This document shows positions 45,641 through 55,387 of a stretch of DNA of 64,000 nucleotides, in pieces; position 1 is the first letter of the stretch; the number at the start of each line of letters is the position of its first letter. The notes under the pieces were generated by a model that saw nothing but the letters and a program-made list of their open reading frames with translations, ran no database searches and was not told the origin of the DNA. This stretch comes from Novosphingobium sp. (GTDB taxonomy: Bacteria > Pseudomonadota > Alphaproteobacteria > Sphingomonadales > Sphingomonadaceae). Location: positions 12,501 to 76,500 of the forward strand of contig JACKKY010000004.1 in assembly GCA_024236175.1 (NCBI GenBank), written 5' to 3'. The translations under genes were made by a program, and so were the position numbers.

Positions 45641-47743
45641 GTGGCACCTACGCACGACAAGGCAGCCTGGCTGAAGCGGAAGACCGGCGAAGCTGTCTCG
45701 CTTTACAACCAGCAGCAGTTCGGCCCAGCCGCCGACCTCGCTGCGCAGCTCCTGCAGCGGGCCCCAACTTCGGCCGGGCTGTGGTACGTATTCGGACTGG
45801 CCAGCAATGGCCTCGGCAAAGCCGCCGATGCGGAACGCGCGTTCCGCAAGTCGGCGGAGCTCAAGCCGGGCAATGCCGACACCCATTTCCGGTTGGGTCT
45901 GCTGCTTGGCGCCAGGCGGGAATTCGCGGAAGCCGCCGACGCCTACCGGCAAGCGCTTCGCATCAAGCCTGATCACGTCCCGGCCCTGTGCAATCTGGGA
46001 GTCGCTCTCAGGGAGCTGGGGCACCCCGAGGAAGCGATCGGGGCCTACCGGGAAGCCCTGGGGATCGATCCCCGCTGCTGCGACGCTCATTTCAACCTGG
46101 GCAATGCGTTCATGGCCCAGGGCAAGTTGAACGAGGCAGCAGAAAGGTACAGGCAACTGCTCACGATCGATCCCGGCCACGTCGAAGGCCGGGTCAACCT
46201 CGGCTCCGCACTCAAGGAGCTTGGCAGGAGCAAGGATGCGGAATCCTGTTTCCGCAAGGCGCTTGAAACCGCGCCGGGCAATGCCGAAGCTCACAACAAC
46301 CTCGGCGTAGTACTCCGTCAGCAGGGGCGGCTCGACGAAGCTGTCGAAAGCTACCGGCAGGCGCTGGAGGCCGATCCCGGCTCAGGCTCGGTTCGGGCCA
46401 AGAAGCTGTACCTGCAAGCGCATATCTGTAGTTGGGACGCCTTCGCGGAATTCGAGCAGGTGAAACATACACTCGGTGTCGAGGGCGAGGCCGTGACCCC
46501 GTTCTCAATGCTTGCCTTCGAGGATCACCCGGCGCGGCAGGCGCAGCGCTCGCGCCTCTATTCTCGCCAGAGTTTCTCCCAGGTGCCCCTGCCGCTTCCA
46601 GCACAGCCCATCCGTCGGGAAGGCAAACTGCGAGTGGGGTATTTCACAGCCAATTTCCGCGAGCACGCCATGACCCATCTGATGGCGGGCATGCTGCGTG
46701 AACACGACCGAAGCCGTTTCGAGATCTACGCCTATAGCTACAGCAAGGAACGCGGCGGTCCGATGCAGGAAAAGGTGGCGCAAAGCGTCGATAAGTTCGT
46801 CGACATCGTCGCGACGCCGGACCGGGAGGTTGTCGATCTTGCCCGAAGCCACAGGCTCGATATCGCCATCGACCTGCAAGGCCACACCCAGCACACCCGC
46901 AGTCGCCTGTTCGCCTGGCGGCTGGCTCCTGTCCAAGTCAATTTCCTCGGTTATCCGGGAACCATGGGGGCCGATTTCATCGACTACATCGTCGCCGATC
47001 CGGTGGTCATAGCGCCAGCGGAACGTACACACTACTCGGAGAAGCTGTTGCAGCTGCCCAACAGCTACTTCCCGACCGACAACCGGCAGTTAATCGCGGA
47101 CATGCACACCAGCCGCGCTGACTTCGGCCTGCCGGAGAGCGGTTTCGTCTTCTGCTGCTTCAACCAGAACTACAAGATCGGGCCGCGGGAGTTCGACATC
47201 TGGATGCGCCTGCTCGAACAAGTCGATGGAAGCGTGCTCTGGCTGCTGCGCTCGAACGAATGGGCCGAAGCCAATCTGCGTAAGGAGGCCACTAACCGGG
47301 CCATCGATCCGGAGCGGTTGGTATTCGCCGGCAAGCTGCCCAATGCCGAGCACCTGGCAAGGCACAAGCATGCCGATCTTTTCGTCGATACGTTCAATTA
47401 CAATGCCCACACCACCGCTACCGATGCGCTCTGGGCGGGGTTGCCGCTCGTCACCAGGATCGGCAGGCAATTTTCCGCACGCGTTGCGGCAAGCCTGCTC
47501 TCGGCAGTCGGCCTGCCCGAGCTGATCACCCGAAGCGAAGCGGAATACGAGGCCCTGATCCTGGAACTGGCGTCGGATCGTGCTCGGCTTGCAGCCATCA
47601 CGGCGAAGCTGACGGCCAACCGGCTGACGCAAGCCCTGTTCGACACGGTGCGCTACACGCGCGACTTCGAAGCTGTGCTTGAAGCGGCGTGCCGGAGGAG
47701 CCGCGAAGGGCTGCCCCCCGCCGATCTGCGTGCCGCTCCCTGA
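45641..47743 (+). CDS. TPR-containing GT41 (SPINDLY/OGT-like) glycosyltransferase
   Basis: A 700-residue protein from GTG 45641 with AGGGAG upstream. Residues 10-265 hold about seven TPR repeats, for example AHFNLGNAFMAQGKLNEAAERY and AHNNLGVVLRQQGRLDEAVESY. The GT41 catalytic region follows with VQVNFLGYPGTMGADFIDYI, FCCFNQNYKIGPREFDIW and HADLFVDTFNYNAHTTATDALWAGLPLVTR, as in O-GlcNAc transferase and SPINDLY. Such enzymes add GlcNAc or fucose to Ser/Thr of intracellular proteins; bacterial members modify proteins such as flagellins or remain unknown. It starts nine bases after the MFS gene and is likely co-transcribed. Confidence 0.92.
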   Translation: MAPTHDKAAWLKRKTGEAVSLYNQQQFGPAADLAAQLLQRAPTSAGLWYVFGLASNGLGKAADAERAFRKSAELKPGNADTHFRLGLLLGARREFAEAADAYRQALRIKPDHVPALCNLGVALRELGHPEEAIGAYREALGIDPRCCDAHFNLGNAFMAQGKLNEAAERYRQLLTIDPGHVEGRVNLGSALKELGRSKDAESCFRKALETAPGNAEAHNNLGVVLRQQGRLDEAVESYRQALEADPGSGSVRAKKLYLQAHICSWDAFAEFEQVKHTLGVEGEAVTPFSMLAFEDHPARQAQRSRLYSRQSFSQVPLPLPAQPIRREGKLRVGYFTANFREHAMTHLMAGMLREHDRSRFEIYAYSYSKERGGPMQEKVAQSVDKFVDIVATPDREVVDLARSHRLDIAIDLQGHTQHTRSRLFAWRLAPVQVNFLGYPGTMGADFIDYIVADPVVIAPAERTHYSEKLLQLPNSYFPTDNRQLIADMHTSRADFGLPESGFVFCCFNQNYKIGPREFDIWMRLLEQVDGSVLWLLRSNEWAEANLRKEATNRAIDPERLVFAGKLPNAEHLARHKHADLFVDTFNYNAHTTATDALWAGLPLVTRIGRQFSARVAASLLSAVGLPELITRSEAEYEALILELASDRARLAAITAKLTANRLTQALFDTVRYTRDFEAVLEAACRRSREGLPPADLRAAP

Positions 47744-47763
47744 AGGCGGCGGCCCGGAACCGC

Positions 47764-49521
47764 CTATTCGGCGGCCTCGGCGAGCGCCTCACCCCGGTCC
47801 GAAGTGATTCTCAGCAACCGGCCGGGCGTTGCACCTGTCGGCGTGTCACGCTCATGGGTGACGACCCCGTTGACGAGGATGTACGCGTAGCCACCCGCCT
47901 TGCCTTTCCGGCGCCAGTCGCCCCCGGGCATGTCGTGGACGATCTCGTAGCGCTGCGTGTCGAAATAGAGTTCGTCCAAATCGTAGACGAGCAGGTCGGC
48001 CCAGAACCCGGGCAGCACCGCCCCCCGATCCATGATCTGCAGCGCTCGCGCGACCTTGAGGCCAAGGTGGAAATGCAGTTCCTCAAGCGTCATCAGGCCG
48101 GTGTCGTGCGCCAGCCAGAGAAGCATGTCGGTGGGCGCGTGGCCCATCCCGAAACTCTTGGTGTGCGCGCCGCCGTCGGAACCGCCGATCACCGTCGCAT
48201 AGTGGCCGAACAGCCGCGCCGCCTGCGCCGGATCGGTGGAAGAAATCTGCGGCGAGCGGATCTGCAGCGCCAGCTTCGAGCGCGCGGCCAGATCGAGCAT
48301 GACCTCGACCACGTCACGGCCTTCTGCAGTGGCGATCTCGCCCAGCGTGCGGTCCAGGAAAGGCTGGAGATCGGGATCCTCGCCGACATTGATCACGATC
48401 TGGCCTTCCAGGCCGTTGGCACCGTTGGTCGCCCCCTTGGTGGCGTATTCCTCGGAGAAAGCACGAATGTAGTCCGGATCCGACACGAGCTGCAGGACCT
48501 CCTCTTCGGTCTTGCAGGCCGCGATCCGGCGCACCGCGCTCAGCATGCCGCAAGACACGTCGAGCTGGCGCATTCCCGCCTCGATCCAGCCACGGCTGAC
48601 GAGGACATTGGCGACGATGTCGAAGCCCTTCGCTCGCATCGAGTCGAGCCAGGCGAGGTCTTCCTCGACCTTCCCCGGCATCAGGTCCGAAGTCATGAAC
48701 GCGTTGTGGATGACCGTTACGCCTGATCCCTTCGCCAGCTCCAGCAGACGCTCTGTCAGCCCGCGGTCGCCATAGATCACGAGGTGTGACAGTAGCTGGA
48801 TCACGCCTTCACCACGCTCGACCAGCGCCCGGCAGATGTCGAGGACAGTCTCGTGTGAAGCCGTGTCGGTCGGCATCGGCGAACCGTCGCAGTCGAGATG
48901 CGAATTCCCTTCCGCCCCCATGCAGGACATGGAAATCCCGATCGCGCCGGCATCCATCGCCTCGTTGATCAGGCGATGCATTTCAGCCAGTTCGGGCGGT
49001 GTAGGCGCACGGGTCTTGGCCGCCTCGATGCCCATGACATAGACCATCAGCAGGTTCAGCGGCAGGTAGGTCATGATATTGACGCCCTTGGGAAGCGCCC
49101 TCACCCGCTCGAGATATTCGGGGAAACTTTCCCAGTCCCATGGCAGCGCGGCCCGCTGGTGGGCGACCGGGATCTGCTCGGTCGTCTCCAGCATCAGCAT
49201 CGCGCGTTCCATGTCGCGTTCGCGCACCGGGGCGACGCCGAAACCGCAGTTGGCGTTGACTACCGTGGTCACGCCATTCTCGCCGGCGTTGGAGCAATAG
49301 GGATCCCAGAACAGCGCCACGTCGTAATGCGAATGCTGGTTCACGAAACCGGGTGCCACGACCTTGCCCGTGGCATCGATCACGGTTTCCGCCGAAGCGT
49401 GCGACAGCTCGCCTATCGTCGCAATTCGCCCATCAGTGATGCCGACATCGGCGAAGAAGGCGGGGCTGCCGGTTCCATCGATGATCCGGCCGCCGCTGAT
49501 GATCGTGTCGAAGGTCGCCAT
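47764..49521 (-). CDS. Amidohydrolase, N-acyl-D-amino-acid deacylase-like
   Basis: A 585-residue metal-dependent hydrolase from ATG 49521 (MATFDTIISGGRIIDGTGSP). The metal site reads VVAPGFVNQHSHYD, with VTTVVNANCGFGVAPV after it; GGSDGGAHTKSFG is the later conserved Asp. It belongs to amidohydrolase family 3 (D-aminoacylase, dihydroorotase-like). Relatives occur often in sphingomonad catabolic islands; natural substrates are unknown. It is divergent in position from the TetR gene, with a 143-base gap, and convergent with the GT41 gene. Confidence 0.9.
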   Translation of the reverse strand: MATFDTIISGGRIIDGTGSPAFFADVGITDGRIATIGELSHASAETVIDATGKVVAPGFVNQHSHYDVALFWDPYCSNAGENGVTTVVNANCGFGVAPVRERDMERAMLMLETTEQIPVAHQRAALPWDWESFPEYLERVRALPKGVNIMTYLPLNLLMVYVMGIEAAKTRAPTPPELAEMHRLINEAMDAGAIGISMSCMGAEGNSHLDCDGSPMPTDTASHETVLDICRALVERGEGVIQLLSHLVIYGDRGLTERLLELAKGSGVTVIHNAFMTSDLMPGKVEEDLAWLDSMRAKGFDIVANVLVSRGWIEAGMRQLDVSCGMLSAVRRIAACKTEEEVLQLVSDPDYIRAFSEEYATKGATNGANGLEGQIVINVGEDPDLQPFLDRTLGEIATAEGRDVVEVMLDLAARSKLALQIRSPQISSTDPAQAARLFGHYATVIGGSDGGAHTKSFGMGHAPTDMLLWLAHDTGLMTLEELHFHLGLKVARALQIMDRGAVLPGFWADLLVYDLDELYFDTQRYEIVHDMPGGDWRRKGKAGGYAYILVNGVVTHERDTPTGATPGRLLRITSDRGEALAEAAE

Positions 49522-49664
49522 GCCGGTCTCTCCCCGTTCGTTTCGCAACACCGAGCGATCATTCCATGCGCAACCCGCAGCACACCACGGAAAGCTGCAG
49601 CAAGCTGCCGCTCGCAAACACTGAGCAGTTGCTTAGCGTTCCGGATTTTTCCGGTCAAGCAGCG

Positions 49665-50255
49665 TCACGCATCGGCTGCGGCACCGGCGAATTGGCGGAA
49701 GAAACGCTCGATGTTCTCAAATGCCTCGGCATGTCCTGCATGCACGCCGAGTTCCGCCTCCAGCGCTAGATTGCGAGCAAGCGAATCCAGCAACACCACG
49801 GCGAAACTTGGCGCGAAGGGAAGCTCCGTCAGTTCGCGCTCCTGCATGATCCGGTGGATGATGTTGATCTTGACCGCGCGCATGCGGTCCCCGAACTCCG
49901 CCACTTCGGCCCGGAATTCCTTGCGGTGGTTGGCCAGCCCGACAAACTCGTAGGACAGGATCACACCCGGCCGATTGGCGGTCAGATCCCAAAGGGCCCG
50001 CAAGGGATCATCAGCCTTGAAGACGTTGTCCAGGCTTTCCATGGTACGCTTCTTGACCCGGCGGAACATCTCGATGAACAGCTCGTCCATCGTCGGGAAA
50101 TAGTAGTGAACGAGTTGCGGCTTGAGCCCCGCCCGGCTTGCCAGCTTGCGCGAGGTGACTGCCGCATATCCGCTCTCGCGCATGAGCGTTTCGGCTGCAT
50201 CAAGCAGCATTTCGCGCGATTTCGACGTCTCGCTTCCATATCGGCGCTTGCTCAT
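49665..50255 (-). CDS. TetR family transcriptional regulator
   Basis: A 196-residue regulator from ATG 50255 (MSKRRYGSETSKSREMLLDAAETLM). The helix-turn-helix is seen in AAVTSRKLASRAGLKPQLVHYYFPTMDELF. The C-terminal ligand domain shows no motif. The open frame extends to 50315 with less likely starts. It is divergent from the P450 gene across 180 bases, so it probably controls itself and the P450-MaoC-ligase group, with a small CoA ester or substrate as inducer. Confidence 0.9.
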   Translation of the reverse strand: MSKRRYGSETSKSREMLLDAAETLMRESGYAAVTSRKLASRAGLKPQLVHYYFPTMDELFIEMFRRVKKRTMESLDNVFKADDPLRALWDLTANRPGVILSYEFVGLANHRKEFRAEVAEFGDRMRAVKINIIHRIMQERELTELPFAPSFAVVLLDSLARNLALEAELGVHAGHAEAFENIERFFRQFAGAAADA

Positions 50256-50272
50256 GCCAGTCGTCTGTCTCC

Positions 50273-50288
50273 GGGAATTGGCAATCCC
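50273..50288. promoter_or_regulatory. Candidate TetR operator between tetR-like gene and P450
   Basis: GGGAATTGGCAATCCC is a near-palindrome (ATTG-G-CAAT flanked by GGG/CCC with one bulged A). It lies 18 bases upstream of the TetR start and about 150 bases upstream of the P450. Autorepression through such a site is typical of TetR regulators. Confidence 0.35.
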
Positions 50289-50361
50289 ATTGTGATCCTG
50301 CATTCGAACGGCCATGCCGACGATCGATTTGACGCGGCTTACCGCCAGATAGCGGCTGGCC

Positions 50362-50388
50362 TTGACGACGTGAAGGACAAATTACTAT
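50362..50388 (+). promoter_or_regulatory. Possible sigma70-type promoter of the P450 gene
   Basis: TTGACG (50362-50367) and TACTAT (50383-50388) are separated by 15 bases, two short of ideal. A start near 50395 would leave a leader of about 40 bases. The match is only moderate. Confidence 0.3.
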
Positions 50389-50435
50389 GCAGTCGCTCAG
50401 CATTTGGCCGGATCTGCTGGGAGAGGCTGACGATC

Positions 50436-51677
50436 ATGACCGCCGCGACACTGGATGCCTACAACGTCGACCCGCTTTCCACCACGCTGATCGGCGATTT
50501 GCCATCGTTCTACAAGGAACTGCGCGAGCTCCATCCGGTCTACTACTACGAGGATTACGACACTTTCTTCTTCTCCCGCTTCGAGGATGTATGGGAGTTG
50601 CTTCGTATCGGGGAAAACACTTTCTCCGCAGTCGAGACCAACCTGCCGACGCCCGATTATCTGCGTAGCCACCGCAACACCGGCAATCCCCCACCCTATG
50701 CCTCGCACGACCCTATGGCGGCGATGCCGGCCCTCGCCTCTCCGTGGTACGAGGAGATGCGCAATGCCCACATCGGTCCGCTCAAGCCCAAGGCCGTCGC
50801 CAAACTGGCCGACCTGATTCGCGATGCGACACACGCGCGGCTCGACACGCTGCTGCCGCGCGGCAAGTTCGACATGGTGACCGAGTTCGCCGGGTTCGTT
50901 GCCGGCAATTCGATCTGCCAGCTGTTCGGCCTGCCGCCGGAGCGCGCCGCCACGCTGTTCGACGACGTCAACGCCGCAACCCAGCCTGCCGCCGACGGCA
51001 CCGTGGATTTCTCCCGCTTTTTCCTGAAGGTGAAGGAATACATCACCCCCAGCATCCTTGCCCGACGCGAAGCGGGCGCGGACGGCAGCAACGGGCTGAT
51101 CGACGGCCTCATCAACTATCGCCTCGAGGACGGCAGGGCGCTCTCCGACAACGAGATTGGCGACCAGTTGGTCTGTGCCATGGTCGGAGGCCTCGAGTCC
51201 GCATCCAAGGTGACCGGCGGCGGCATCATGGAGCTGTGGCGCCACCCCGACCAGCTCGAAGCGGTGCGCGCCGACCTGGAAACAAACGTGCCGATCGCCG
51301 TCAACGAAATGGTACGCCACTGCGCTCCTGCCCAGTACACCTTTCGCACAGCTCACAAGGACGTGACCGTCGCCGGCACGCCGATCCGCGCCGGCCAACG
51401 CGTCTGCGCGATGATCTATTCCGCTGCCCACGACGAACGCGAGTTCGATGATCCCGAAGAGTTCGTCTGGAACCGGCCGGCTCCGCGCGTCATCTCCTTC
51501 GGGCTTGGCCAGCACCATTGCATCGGCAAGCATCTGGCGCTCCTCGAAGTGAGGATCATGGTGCAGGAGTTTCTTGCCCGCGTGCCGGATTTCGACTTCG
51601 TGATGGCCGAAGCGAGGCGCAACCCGAGCTACTTCCAGCACGGCTGGACCAGCTTGCCGGTTGTAGTCCGTCCCTAG
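50436..51677 (+). CDS. Cytochrome P450
   Basis: A 413-residue soluble bacterial P450 from ATG 50436 with GGGAGAGG upstream. The heme loop SFGLGQHHCIGKHLALLE carries Cys362. The ExxR motif reads NEMVRHCAP, and the I-helix GGLESAS matches the G-G-x-E-S form of the oxygen-activation site. No ferredoxin or reductase gene is beside it, so electrons must come from elsewhere. It heads a plus-strand set with a MaoC-like hydratase and an acyl-CoA ligase, which suggests hydroxylation before CoA activation. Substrate unknown. Confidence 0.95.
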   Translation: MTAATLDAYNVDPLSTTLIGDLPSFYKELRELHPVYYYEDYDTFFFSRFEDVWELLRIGENTFSAVETNLPTPDYLRSHRNTGNPPPYASHDPMAAMPALASPWYEEMRNAHIGPLKPKAVAKLADLIRDATHARLDTLLPRGKFDMVTEFAGFVAGNSICQLFGLPPERAATLFDDVNAATQPAADGTVDFSRFFLKVKEYITPSILARREAGADGSNGLIDGLINYRLEDGRALSDNEIGDQLVCAMVGGLESASKVTGGGIMELWRHPDQLEAVRADLETNVPIAVNEMVRHCAPAQYTFRTAHKDVTVAGTPIRAGQRVCAMIYSAAHDEREFDDPEEFVWNRPAPRVISFGLGQHHCIGKHLALLEVRIMVQEFLARVPDFDFVMAEARRNPSYFQHGWTSLPVVVRP

Positions 51678-51811
51678 CCGCCCCGGCGGTCAATTTCACC
51701 AAGAGGTCCGATCCGGCTTGTGGTCCGTCAGCGTCGCATTGACCGGTGCCCCGGCGCTCGACTAACAATCTGACGAACGCAATCACCGCATCGCTGGAAG
51801 AGGATCTGACA

Positions 51812-52996
51812 ATGGCATCCACTGCAAAGGCCGACGACCGCACGCTCGACTGTTCGGAACTCGACAAGATCATGGGCAAGCCGATGACGACGTGGATGCT
51901 CCGCGACCCGCTGAGCAACAACGAATTTCGGCGCTGGGCCCAGGCGATGCATTTCCCGAACCTGCTCCACTACGACGACGATTATGCGGCAAGAGGTCGC
52001 TATGGCACCCTCGTCGCGCCGCAGAGTTTTACCATCGCCGCCGGCGAAGGCCATGGCGCATGCCCTGCCGGCGCCGGCCGCATTCCCGATTCCCACCTGA
52101 TTTTCGGCGGCGACGAATGGTGGTTCTATGGACCGCGCCTGTTCGCAGGCGACCGCGTGGTCCATGAGAAGATCCCGTTCGACTATGTGATCAAGGAAAC
52201 GAAGTTCGCCGGCCCCACCTGCTTCCAGCGCGGCGACAACAATTACTACACGCAGGACGGCACGATGTTCGCCAAGCAGCGCTCGACTTCGATCCGTTAC
52301 CGGCCCGACCTTGCCGTCGAGATGAAATCGATGGACCAGACCGAAGACCCGGTGTGGACCGACGAGGAGCTCGCCGACATCGAGAAGCGCAAGCTCATCT
52401 ACATCAACATGATGCACGAACTCGGCCACAACCGCCGCTACTGGGACGATATCCAGGTCGGCGACGAATTGCCGGAGCGCGTCTTCGGCCCGCACAGCGT
52501 CGCCAGCTTCGCCACCGAATGGCGCGCCTACCTGATGAACCTGTGGGGCGGCGCCCACCGCAACCAGGACTGCGATCCTGTCCAGCTCGGCTATGTGGGA
52601 CCAATGGCGGGCTGGGAAATGGACCCGGTCGAGGAGAGGGTGAACCCCGAGAACACCGACGGCGCCTACATCGGGCCATCGCGCGGTCACCTGTTCAAAC
52701 GCTGGGCCCAGTTCGTAGGGATGCCCCGCGAATACGGTTATGGCGCTTCAATGGGAGCGTGGATCCTGGACTACCTGGCCGGCTGGGCAGGCGAATGGGG
52801 CTTCGTCGTCCACTGCAATTCGCAATATCGTGGCCCGGCCTTCACCGGCGACATCACCATCCAGACCGGCGAGGTCATCGACAAGCTCACCGATGAGGAA
52901 GGCCGCCACCTCGTCCAGATCAAGACGAAGATGGCCAACCAGGATGGCACGACGATGGCCACGGCGACAGCGGAAGTCGAACTTCCCAAGCGGTGA
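51812..52996 (+). CDS. MaoC-like / FAS1-like dehydratase domain protein
   Basis: A 394-residue protein from ATG 51812 (MASTAKADDRTLDCSELDKIMG) with GAGGA upstream; an upstream GTG at 51746 is less likely. The N-terminal hot-dog domain shows HYDDDYAARGRYGTLVAPQ, as in the MaoC_dehydrat_N family. A second hot-dog fold probably spans residues 220-390 (WDDIQVGDELPERVFGP, YRGPAFTGDITIQTGEV). Double hot-dog hydratases act on trans-2-enoyl-CoAs in beta-oxidation-like routes, steroid side-chain cleavage included. The usual His and Asp of MaoC are not clearly placed. Confidence 0.83.
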   Translation: MASTAKADDRTLDCSELDKIMGKPMTTWMLRDPLSNNEFRRWAQAMHFPNLLHYDDDYAARGRYGTLVAPQSFTIAAGEGHGACPAGAGRIPDSHLIFGGDEWWFYGPRLFAGDRVVHEKIPFDYVIKETKFAGPTCFQRGDNNYYTQDGTMFAKQRSTSIRYRPDLAVEMKSMDQTEDPVWTDEELADIEKRKLIYINMMHELGHNRRYWDDIQVGDELPERVFGPHSVASFATEWRAYLMNLWGGAHRNQDCDPVQLGYVGPMAGWEMDPVEERVNPENTDGAYIGPSRGHLFKRWAQFVGMPREYGYGASMGAWILDYLAGWAGEWGFVVHCNSQYRGPAFTGDITIQTGEVIDKLTDEEGRHLVQIKTKMANQDGTTMATATAEVELPKR

Positions 52997-53032
52997 CGAC
53001 AAGCGCCCCCCGTCCGGACGGAAACTGATCGC

Positions 53033-54742
53033 ATGGAAGGTTTCTCGACGGTTCCGGATCCGGCTGTTTCGCTGGTTCGCGGCATTCCACTGGCAGAAGA
53101 GCCGGGGCTTGGGGCGCTCACCCTGCCCGGATTCCTCCGGGAAGTTGTCGAGCGATACGGCCCGAACGAGGCGATCGCGCAGCCCCGGACCGACGGATCG
53201 GTCGAACGCTGGAGCTATGACGATCTGTGGGCCCACTCGACGGAAGTCGCTCGCGCGCTGGTCGCTTCGGGCGTCGGCAAGGGTACCCGCGTCGGCATCC
53301 TGATGACCAACCGGGCGGAGTTTGTCTCCGCCGCCTTCGGAACCGCCATGGCCGGCGGCGTGGTTGCCGCATTCAGCACCTTTTCAACGCCGTTCGAGCT
53401 CGACTACATGCTGGCCGCCTCGGGCTGCTCGGTTCTGCTGATCGAGCCGCAGGTCCTCAAGAAGAACTTCGTCGAAATCGTCTGCGATCTCGAACCGGCA
53501 ATCGCAACAGCCGAACCCGGTGAGATCGTCTCGCTCAAATACCCATTCCTCACCCACATCGCATCGCTCGACAGTCCGGCAGATGAGGCAGGCGTGGAAT
53601 CCTGGGATAACTTCCTGGCACGCGGAGCGAAGGTTCGCGAAGCGCAGGTCGAGGCCCGCGCCGCGACCGTCAGTCCCGCAGACCCCGGCGTGCTGTTGTT
53701 TTCCTCCGGCACGACCGGTCGGCCGAAGGGCATCCTCAGCGCCCATCGAGGCGTGAGCATCCAGTTGTGGCGCTGGCGCCGGATCTTCGGGATCAGGGAA
53801 CGAGACCGCATACTCACCGCCAACGGTTTCTTCTGGTCGGGACAGTTCGGCATGGCCATCGGCGGCGGCCTGAGTTCCGGCGGCACGATCGTGATGCAGT
53901 CGACCTTCGACCCCGAGGAGACTCTGTCCCTCTACGAATCGGAGAAGGTCACGGTGCCGATGGGCTGGATGCATCAGTGGGACCAGCTCGCTGCCGCTCC
54001 GAACTGGAACGCGGTCGACCTGTCCTCACTGCGCACTGTCGGAGAGACCAGTCCGCTAAGGAAACACCCGACGGTCAAGACCGACTGGCAGGAACCGACG
54101 CGGATCTATGGCAATACCGAGACTTTCACTCTCAGCAGTGCCTATCCGACAGGAACGCCCGAAGATATCCTCAAAGGCGCACACGGCTTCCCCCTACCCG
54201 GCATGATGATCAAGATCGTCGCCCCCCTTACCGGCAAGATCGCACCAATGGGCGAGCGCGGCGAAATTGCCGTGAAGGGTGCAACACTGATGCTTGGCTA
54301 TGTTGGTGTGTCGCTCGATGAAACCCTGGACGACGAAGGTTTCTTTGCGACCGGGGACGGCGGCTACGTCGACGTGGAAGGCCGAGTCTACTGGGAAGGC
54401 CGGCTCAACGACATCATCAAGACGGGCGGAGCCAACGTTTCGCCGATAGAGGTCGACGAACGGCTGCGCCAGCACCCCGCAATCAAGGTGGTGCAGACCA
54501 TCGGGATCCCGGACGACGCTTTGGGTGAACTGGTCGTATCATGCATTGCGCTGCACGAAGGGGCGAAGCTCGACGAGGAGGAAGTCCGCGCCTTCGCAAA
54601 GGAGCAGCTCGCCAGCTACAAGGCACCTCGCCGCGTGATCTTTCTTGACGAGGCGGAGTTCAACCAGACCGGCAGTGCGAAGGTGAAGACCGCGGACCTG
54701 CGCAAACTGGCAACCGAGCGTCTCGAAGCGGAAGAGACCTAG
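53033..54742 (+). CDS. AMP-dependent acyl-CoA ligase (second copy)
   Basis: A 569-residue adenylate-forming enzyme. Its P-loop LLFSSGTTGRPKGIL is canonical, followed by YGNTETFTLSS, the Asp of ATGDGGYVD and the hinge GRLNDIIKTGGANVSPIEVDE. The C-terminal catalytic Lys region reads QTGSAKVKTADL, slightly off the usual TGKxxK. It is distinct from the first copy at 36672 in length and motifs, so the two probably act on different acids. It follows the MaoC-like gene by 36 bases. Confidence 0.92.
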   Translation: MEGFSTVPDPAVSLVRGIPLAEEPGLGALTLPGFLREVVERYGPNEAIAQPRTDGSVERWSYDDLWAHSTEVARALVASGVGKGTRVGILMTNRAEFVSAAFGTAMAGGVVAAFSTFSTPFELDYMLAASGCSVLLIEPQVLKKNFVEIVCDLEPAIATAEPGEIVSLKYPFLTHIASLDSPADEAGVESWDNFLARGAKVREAQVEARAATVSPADPGVLLFSSGTTGRPKGILSAHRGVSIQLWRWRRIFGIRERDRILTANGFFWSGQFGMAIGGGLSSGGTIVMQSTFDPEETLSLYESEKVTVPMGWMHQWDQLAAAPNWNAVDLSSLRTVGETSPLRKHPTVKTDWQEPTRIYGNTETFTLSSAYPTGTPEDILKGAHGFPLPGMMIKIVAPLTGKIAPMGERGEIAVKGATLMLGYVGVSLDETLDDEGFFATGDGGYVDVEGRVYWEGRLNDIIKTGGANVSPIEVDERLRQHPAIKVVQTIGIPDDALGELVVSCIALHEGAKLDEEEVRAFAKEQLASYKAPRRVIFLDEAEFNQTGSAKVKTADLRKLATERLEAEET

Positions 54743-54774
54743 CAAGCCCTCAGGTACGCACCGACCAAATCAGG

Positions 54775-55386
54775 TCAGCCCGGCTTTACCGCCTTGATCG
54801 TCTTCACCACGTCGAGGAACACATTGTTGACTTCGGTCACCTTGAAACCCGCCGCCTTCACATTTGCGACGGTGGTTCGGTTCATGTCCGGACCGAGCTT
54901 GCGGGTCAGGGCCGTCATCAGGTTCATCATCGGCTTGAAGGGATAGAACCGGCTGCCGGTGTGTTCGAACATGAACAGCTTCCCGCCGGGCTTGAGCACT
55001 CGATGCAACGCTTTCAGGCCCTCGATCGGGTTGGGTACCGAGCAGAATGTGCAGCTTGTGAAGACCTGATCGAAACTTTCCGGCTCGAACGTCAGTTCGT
55101 GCACGTCCATCACATGGGCCTCGATCTTGCCGTCATAGGCCGCCAGCCGTTCCTGGGCCTGCTCGACCATCTTGGGACTGATGTCGATCGCCGTGATGTC
55201 CTTGCCGGTCGGAAAGAAGGGAATGTCGAGCCCGGTGCCGAGCGCGAGGAACAGGATCTTGCCGTCCATGTTCTCGAACAGGCCCTGCTTGAAGGGCTGC
55301 CAGCGCTCTTCCGCCCCTTTGGACGCCATCGTGTCGAACCGGGGAGCAAGCCGGTCCCACTTCGCCTGGGTAACGAGGTCCGGCAT
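54775..55386 (-). CDS. Class I SAM-dependent methyltransferase
   Basis: A 203-residue protein from ATG 55386. The SAM-binding motif I reads ILFLALGTGLDIPFF, followed by ITAIDISPKMVEQAQERL and DQVFTSCTFCSVPNPIEGL, as in the Methyltransf_11/25 families related to UbiE and phospholipid N-methyltransferases. LKPGGKLFMFEHTGSR resembles the PmtA-like group. The target is unknown. It starts one base after the stop of the small membrane protein gene upstream and is co-transcribed with it. Confidence 0.88.
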   Translation of the reverse strand: MPDLVTQAKWDRLAPRFDTMASKGAEERWQPFKQGLFENMDGKILFLALGTGLDIPFFPTGKDITAIDISPKMVEQAQERLAAYDGKIEAHVMDVHELTFEPESFDQVFTSCTFCSVPNPIEGLKALHRVLKPGGKLFMFEHTGSRFYPFKPMMNLMTALTRKLGPDMNRTTVANVKAAGFKVTEVNNVFLDVVKTIKAVKPG

Positions 55387-55387
55387 C

